Of a stretch of 8,846 bases of DNA, positions 5,143-8,846 are shown one piece after another. A program made the translations under genes and the position numbers. Each line of letters starts with the position of its first letter. Position 1 is the first letter of the stretch. This DNA comes from Christensenella sp. UBA941 (GTDB taxonomy: Bacteria > Bacillota > Clostridia > Christensenellales > UBA941). The notes under the pieces are model-generated. The model saw nothing but the letters and a program-made list of their open reading frames with translations. It made no database searches and was not told the origin of the DNA. The stretch spans positions 1-8,846 of the forward strand of contig DBDD01000174.1 of the NCBI GenBank assembly GCA_002293365.1. Reading direction: 5' to 3'.

Positions 5143-6952
5143 CGGCCGCCTCCTCGAAAACGACGGGCGTTAGCCGCCCGGAGTCCATTTGGAAGCAATA
5201 GCGGTAAAAGCCATTGTCATTGCCGGATTTAGCTTGAATTTCAGGATCGTTGAAATCGACGTCAAGATATTCGGAATCGCCGACCCTTATTGCCTCGGGC
5301 CCATTGAGCCGTTCGGCGCAGAGCACGATTCGGTAATCCTTGGCGGACAGTACGAAAATCCTGTCGTCTTGGAAAAAGAGATTATCGGGGCGCGCGCTAA
5401 AGGGCTCGTTCAGGATATTAACCCCAAGCCCGATGGTTTTGGCGTACTCGGTCCAATAAAAGTCGTCTATGGCGAGCGAAGTGCGCTTTCGGAAAATATC
5501 GGACGCGGCGATCTCGCCGCCCTCGATAAACGACTTTGCGGCGCTCGTATTAAAGAATCTTTCAGTCGCGGAAACCGCTCTAAAGGCGCGCGCCTGCTCG
5601 CGGGCGTTTACCTCGTTCATGGACTGGATGGGGATACAAAGCAATACAAGCATCAAGGACAATACCGCGAAGCCCCGCTTGAGCTTGAAACGCTCGATAA
5701 ACATAATACAAAGGAAGCATATAACAAAAACGGACGCGAAATGTATGCAATACGAGACGGGCAGCGCGATAAAGCCAAACGCGTGAACCTCGCCCTGGTA
5801 GCGCGCCGCGAGCGCGTTGGGGACGGCGGGCAGTATTATACAGCATACGCCCGCGAGCAAAGGCCATAGCTTTTCCCGCAAGGGTTCGGCGGCTTTTTTT
5901 CTAAACAGGAAATATATAACGATAAGAGCAAGCGCCGCGATCGTTATCACCCTAATGGACGAAAAACTGTTTTTCAATAGCAGCGACAATATGTTCGTTA
6001 TATTTACGTCGGTAACAGGGGCGTCGCTGAATTGATTATAGAGGTACATGCTGTTTCGATTGAGTAGATAATACCCCGGGAGCGACGAGAGAACCAGCTG
6101 CCCGATAATGCTTAGCGAGCTGCCTACGGATTTGAACGCGAGCTGATTGCCGCCGTAGCTTGTCGGCAATATGGCGGAGGAGGCGATATACAGCGCCAAA
6201 TATAAAACGGCGGCGGAAAACGGCCCAATCAGCGCTCGGGCTACCCGGCGGAGCTTTGCTTCTTTGCCGAGAGTAAAGCGCCATGCGAGAAAAAAGTACA
6301 CGGGCGTATACATGATATACGATTCTAAGAAGCACATAGCGATAAATAGCGCGGCGGAGCTAATAATAAGAGGCTTTATGGACGCTGATTCCAAATAGCG
6401 TATGTAGCATATAAGCGAGCACAAAAGAATGATCGTCGCGGCGATAAACTCGGCGTACGCGCCCGGCGGCGAGTGCTCAAACGTCAGAGGCATCGTAAGC
6501 AATACCGCGAGGGAAGTAAAAATAGCGAGCCGTGTATTTTTAAAAACTTTATAAAGAAAATAGCCGAAGACCGAAATGCTCGCGAAAATAAGGCAGATTT
6601 TCACGAAGCCAATATAGAACGCGGAAGAACCGATAAAGATTAGATATTCGCTTAACGCGAGCGGCAGGAGCGACAGCAGCCGTCCGTTATATGTTGCTAC
6701 GCTCCAAGACTGGCGCAAAAAAAAGCCGAAGCCGTTCATCGCGTGCAGGCGGCGCGCGAGATCGTCGCCGATAGTTACGCCGGTACTGAGCAAAGGATAC
6801 ATTATAAGGATAAATAGCAAAACGCCGCCCGCGCACGCGATTTTATGACTCAAGGCTAATCGCCAAAGGGACGAGAGCGCTCCGCGAATAGCGAACGCGC
6901 CTGCTTTTATCCGCTTCAATATTTCGTTCTCCTTTGTGATAACCCGGCCCAT
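5135..6952 (-). CDS. Polytopic membrane protein, probable GT-C-fold glycosyltransferase
   Basis: The protein has 605 residues (594 with the alternative start). A basic cytoplasmic N-terminus is followed by the first helix (about 38-58), then an extracytoplasmic loop with TIGDDLARR (Asp63, Asp64) and W..ATYNGRLLS (about 83-94). An acidic pair in the first outer loop followed by a Gly-Arg motif is the layout of GT-C transferases using lipid-linked sugars. About ten further helices run to about 441. The C-terminal 160 residues are a soluble, probably outward-facing domain ending in acidic residues. No named family is certain. ATG 6950-6952 has no ribosome binding site; TTG 6917-6919 (codon 12) has AAAGGAG 9 nt upstream and may be the true start. 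It is divergent from manC/manB, hinting at a mannose-derived donor, and overlaps the 66-codon gene downstream. Confidence 0.8.
   Translation of the reverse strand: MGRVITKENEILKRIKAGAFAIRGALSSLWRLALSHKIACAGGVLLFILIMYPLLSTGVTIGDDLARRLHAMNGFGFFLRQSWSVATYNGRLLSLLPLALSEYLIFIGSSAFYIGFVKICLIFASISVFGYFLYKVFKNTRLAIFTSLAVLLTMPLTFEHSPPGAYAEFIAATIILLCSLICYIRYLESASIKPLIISSAALFIAMCFLESYIMYTPVYFFLAWRFTLGKEAKLRRVARALIGPFSAAVLYLALYIASSAILPTSYGGNQLAFKSVGSSLSIIGQLVLSSLPGYYLLNRNSMYLYNQFSDAPVTDVNITNILSLLLKNSFSSIRVITIAALALIVIYFLFRKKAAEPLREKLWPLLAGVCCIILPAVPNALAARYQGEVHAFGFIALPVSYCIHFASVFVICFLCIMFIERFKLKRGFAVLSLMLVLLCIPIQSMNEVNAREQARAFRAVSATERFFNTSAAKSFIEGGEIAASDIFRKRTSLAIDDFYWTEYAKTIGLGVNILNEPFSARPDNLFFQDDRIFVLSAKDYRIVLCAERLNGPEAIRVGDSEYLDVDFNDPEIQAKSGNDNGFYRYCFQMDSGRLTPVVFEEAAVE
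6929..6935 (-). promoter_or_regulatory. Ribosome binding site favouring an internal TTG start
   Basis: AAAGGAG on the leftward strand lies 9 nt upstream of the TTG at 6917-6919, codon 12 of the large membrane protein frame. The ATG at 6950-6952 lacks any such site. Several neighbouring genes also use TTG. Confidence 0.55.
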
Positions 6953-6975
6953 ATCGCCGGGCGCGGCTAAGAGTA

Positions 6976-7004
6976 TTGCCCGTTTCTATTATATACGCTA
7001 AAAT
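6976..7004 (+). promoter_or_regulatory. Candidate manC-manB promoter
   Basis: TTGCCC (6976-6981), a 17-nt spacer and TAAAAT (6999-7004) form a reasonable housekeeping promoter. The start would be near 7011, giving a leader of about 64 nt before the manC ATG at 7075. It overlaps the oppositely directed promoter at 6988-7016. Confidence 0.55.
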
Positions 7005-7016
7005 ATGATAGAGCAA
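6988..7016 (-). promoter_or_regulatory. Candidate promoter for the large membrane protein gene
   Basis: Reading leftward, TTGCTC (7011-7016), a 17-nt spacer and TATAAT (6988-6993) form a good promoter. Transcription would start near 6981. Its core elements interleave with those of the rightward manC promoter, so the two are likely to exclude each other. Confidence 0.6.
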
Positions 7017-7074
7017 TATGGCGCCAATGCCCCACTATGGGCGCGAGCGGCGAATATATGACGGGAGCTTACGT

Positions 7075-8475
7075 ATGAAAACCATTATCCTCGCCGGCGG
7101 TTCCGGCTCGCGGCTTTGGCCGCTTTCGCGTACGAACTATCCGAAGCAGTTTCTGAAGCTAAACGGTATGGACAAGTCCATCTTCCAGCTGACGATGGAA
7201 CGCTGCCTTATGCTTAGCGCCGTAGAGGATATCTATATCGTTACGAACGAAGGCTACCGGTTTCTAATAGCGGGCCAGATCGAAGAGCTTGGGTATAGGG
7301 CCATCATTGAAAACATACTGCTGGAGCCGGAAAGCAAGAATACGCTGCCGGCGATTTATAACGGCGTAAAGGCGATAGCCGCCGCCGCTCCCCATGATCT
7401 CAATGACGTAATCGGGGTATTCGCGAGCGATCATCTTATAAGCGATTCCGAGGCGTTCGCGACTCAGGTCAAGGCGGGGATTCCGCTTGCGGACGAATAC
7501 CTGCTTACGTTTGGCGTCGAGCCGACCGCGCCCGAAACGGGCTACGGCTATATCCGGCCCGGGAAGGCGCTCTCCGGCGGCCGCGCCGTCGACGAATTCA
7601 AAGAAAAGCCCGACATCAAAACGGCGGAGCGCTACGTTCGCGAGGGCTACTATTGGAACTGCGGCATGTTCATGTTCCGCGCGAAACTATTTATTGAAGA
7701 GGTCAAGCGCTTGTCTCCTGACGTTTTCGCGGCTTTTGAAACCGACGACGTCAAAAAGGCTTTTGCCGACGCGCCGAATATCTCGATCGACTACGGCGTT
7801 ATGGAAAAAAGCAAGCGCGTGGCTATGATACCGCTTTCGATAAAATGGAACGACCTAGGCTCGTTTGCTACGTTTTACGAACAATACGAGACGCGAAGGG
7901 ACGAGCGCGGCAACATAATCTTCGACGAAGACGATACGGTCATGATACAAAGCAAGAACAACCTCGTATATACCGAGGGGAAAAAGGCCGTGGCCGTTAT
8001 AGGAGCGGACAATCTTGTCGTCGTCGACCAAAAGGACGCGCTGCTGATTTGCGAGCGGAGCCAGACTCAGGCCGTTAAAGACGTAGTCAATGTTTTGCAT
8101 GATCGCAAAGACCATCGCGCGGATTTTCACCTTACGGAATATCGGCCCTGGGGCTCGTTTACGATCCTTGAGGAGGGCCAGTTCTACAAAATAAAGCGTC
8201 TGACGATTTTGCCGGGGCGCATGTTGTCCTATCAAATGCACTATCACCGCTCGGAGCATTGGATTGCCGTTTCAGGCACGGGGCTTTTGGTGCTCGACGG
8301 CGAAGAGATTATCTTTACGGCGGGGGAAAACGCGTTCATACCCTCCGGGCATAAGCACAGGCTGAAGAATCCTGGCAAGATCCTTTTGGAAGTGATCGAA
8401 GTGCAATCCGGCGCGTATTTGGGCGAAGACGATATCGTGCGCTATGAAGACGAATACGACAGGATAGGGGAATAA
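7075..8475 (+). CDS. manC: Bifunctional mannose-1-phosphate guanylyltransferase / mannose-6-phosphate isomerase
   Basis: This cytosolic enzyme makes GDP-mannose from mannose-1-phosphate and GTP, and interconverts fructose-6-phosphate and mannose-6-phosphate. It has 466 residues, the usual length for the type II bifunctional form. The N-terminal nucleotidyltransferase has LAGGSGSRLWPLSR (6-19) with PKQF (23-26), the FKEKP motif (175-179) and WNCGMF (194-199). The C-terminal cupin isomerase has QMHYHRSEHW (387-396) with metal-binding His residues, the IPSGHKHRLKNPG segment and the closing IEVQSGAYLGEDDI. Both halves look intact. ATG 7075 is chosen over an in-frame ATG at 7018 because the family starts at MKTIILAGG and GGGAG lies 7 nt upstream. 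manB follows 6 nt after the stop, giving an operon for GDP-mannose supply to surface glycans. Confidence 0.95.
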   Translation: MKTIILAGGSGSRLWPLSRTNYPKQFLKLNGMDKSIFQLTMERCLMLSAVEDIYIVTNEGYRFLIAGQIEELGYRAIIENILLEPESKNTLPAIYNGVKAIAAAAPHDLNDVIGVFASDHLISDSEAFATQVKAGIPLADEYLLTFGVEPTAPETGYGYIRPGKALSGGRAVDEFKEKPDIKTAERYVREGYYWNCGMFMFRAKLFIEEVKRLSPDVFAAFETDDVKKAFADAPNISIDYGVMEKSKRVAMIPLSIKWNDLGSFATFYEQYETRRDERGNIIFDEDDTVMIQSKNNLVYTEGKKAVAVIGADNLVVVDQKDALLICERSQTQAVKDVVNVLHDRKDHRADFHLTEYRPWGSFTILEEGQFYKIKRLTILPGRMLSYQMHYHRSEHWIAVSGTGLLVLDGEEIIFTAGENAFIPSGHKHRLKNPGKILLEVIEVQSGAYLGEDDIVRYEDEYDRIGE

Positions 8476-8481
8476 GCGGCA

Positions 8482-8846
8482 GTGTATATTGCCTCGCATA
8501 TATTTAAAGCCAACGACATCCGCGCTATAGCGGATACGGAATTGACAAACGCCGCCGTGGAGCGTATAGGCCTTGCGATCGGCGCGTATTTTCTCTCGCG
8601 CGGCGAAACGCGCGCTATAGTTTGCCAGGACGTGCGCGAAAGCTCGCCCCGTATCGCCAAAGGCGTATGCAAAGCGCTTGCCAAGGCCGGCGTAGCCGTC
8701 GTGGATATCGGTACGTACGCAACGCCCGTTTGCTACTTTGCGGGGCGGTATTTAGGTATATCGGCGTCGGTTATGATAACCGCGAGCCACAATCCCGGCG
8801 AATATAACGGCATGAAGATTACGTCGCGGGATACGACGATATTCGG
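8482..8846 (+). CDS. manB: Phosphomannomutase/phosphoglucomutase, N-terminal part (cut by window end)
   Basis: This enzyme interconverts mannose-6-phosphate and mannose-1-phosphate (and often the glucose equivalents), supplying ManC. The visible 121 codons start with GTG and give VYIASHIFKANDIRAIADTE, typical of the alpha-D-phosphohexomutase superfamily. CQDVRESSP and GTYATPVCYFA follow, then the active-site loop MITASHNPGEYNGMKI with the phosphorylated Ser102. The frame is open at the window edge; the full protein should be about 450 residues. Position 16 of the DIRGI motif is Ala instead of the usual Gly. The GTG at 8482-8484 is 6 nt after the manC stop, with GGATAGGGGA about 11 nt upstream as a rather distant ribosome binding site. 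An upstream in-frame start within manC is not excluded. Confidence 0.93.
   Translation, partial: MYIASHIFKANDIRAIADTELTNAAVERIGLAIGAYFLSRGETRAIVCQDVRESSPRIAKGVCKALAKAGVAVVDIGTYATPVCYFAGRYLGISASVMITASHNPGEYNGMKITSRDTTIF

Noticed and set aside
5189..5869. Long rightward open frame of 226 codons inside the large membrane protein gene
   Set aside because: It is antisense to a protein with clear helices and motifs, has no recognisable domain, and its openness follows from the codon bias of the real gene.
7018..7074. Upstream in-frame ATG extending manC by 19 codons
   Set aside because: No ribosome binding site, the extra residues do not belong to the family, and ATG 7075 has GGGAG plus the canonical N-terminus.
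1..8846. CRISPR array, insertion sequence, transposase or phage genes
   Set aside because: No regularly spaced repeats and no transposase, integrase or phage-like protein are visible on either strand.

Overview
The window looks like a chromosomal segment of a Gram-positive-type (Firmicutes/Clostridia-like) bacterium of intermediate GC. Three things point there: a short YidC without the large periplasmic domain of proteobacterial homologues, the gene order rpmH-rnpA-yidD-yidC-jag, and canonical SigA-like promoters with purine-rich ribosome binding sites. The lineage is inferred from family features, not from a search. UUG and GUG starts are common here (rnpA, yidD, yidC, a 66-codon gene, manB).

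Layout. Positions 1-333 contain no recognisable gene. They abut a broken 28-codon start of jag/khpB (334-420) whose frame loses homology near position 345. Positions 421-2356 hold a leftward ribosome/membrane-insertion cluster: rpmH, rnpA, yidD and yidC. It is driven by a perfect-consensus promoter (2426-2454), with two tandem hairpin terminators between rpmH and rnpA. A tRNA-Ala(CGC) gene with its own promoter and terminator is transcribed rightward from 2567, where dnaA/oriC often sits in relatives.

Positions 2640-4002 are accessory and decayed. They hold a leftward remnant of a receiver/HD-GYP response regulator (2829-3336) with deletions and a frameshift, a rightward small four-helix membrane protein (3533-3925), and an 18-bp inverted repeat whose two arms each resemble the 3' end of a tRNA (3931-3971). 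Next come a leftward secreted lipoprotein with DUF1266-like motifs (4003-4842), a tiny unknown gene (4942-5142) overlapping the end of a large polytopic GT-C-like membrane protein (5135-6952), and, divergent from the latter, manC and the start of manB (7075-8846), cut by the window edge.

How it fits together. manB and manC would convert mannose-6-phosphate to GDP-mannose, and ManC also carries the isomerase that makes mannose-6-phosphate from fructose-6-phosphate. The divergent membrane protein has the acidic first-loop motif typical of lipid-linked sugar transferases, so it may use a mannose-derived donor on a surface glycan; this is inference from context. Overlapping face-to-face promoters between the two units suggest joint control. 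I see no strong evidence for a wholly new system. The most unusual signals are the broken jag junction, the tRNA-end-like palindrome, the decayed HD-GYP regulator and the GDP-mannose/GT-C/small-protein cluster.
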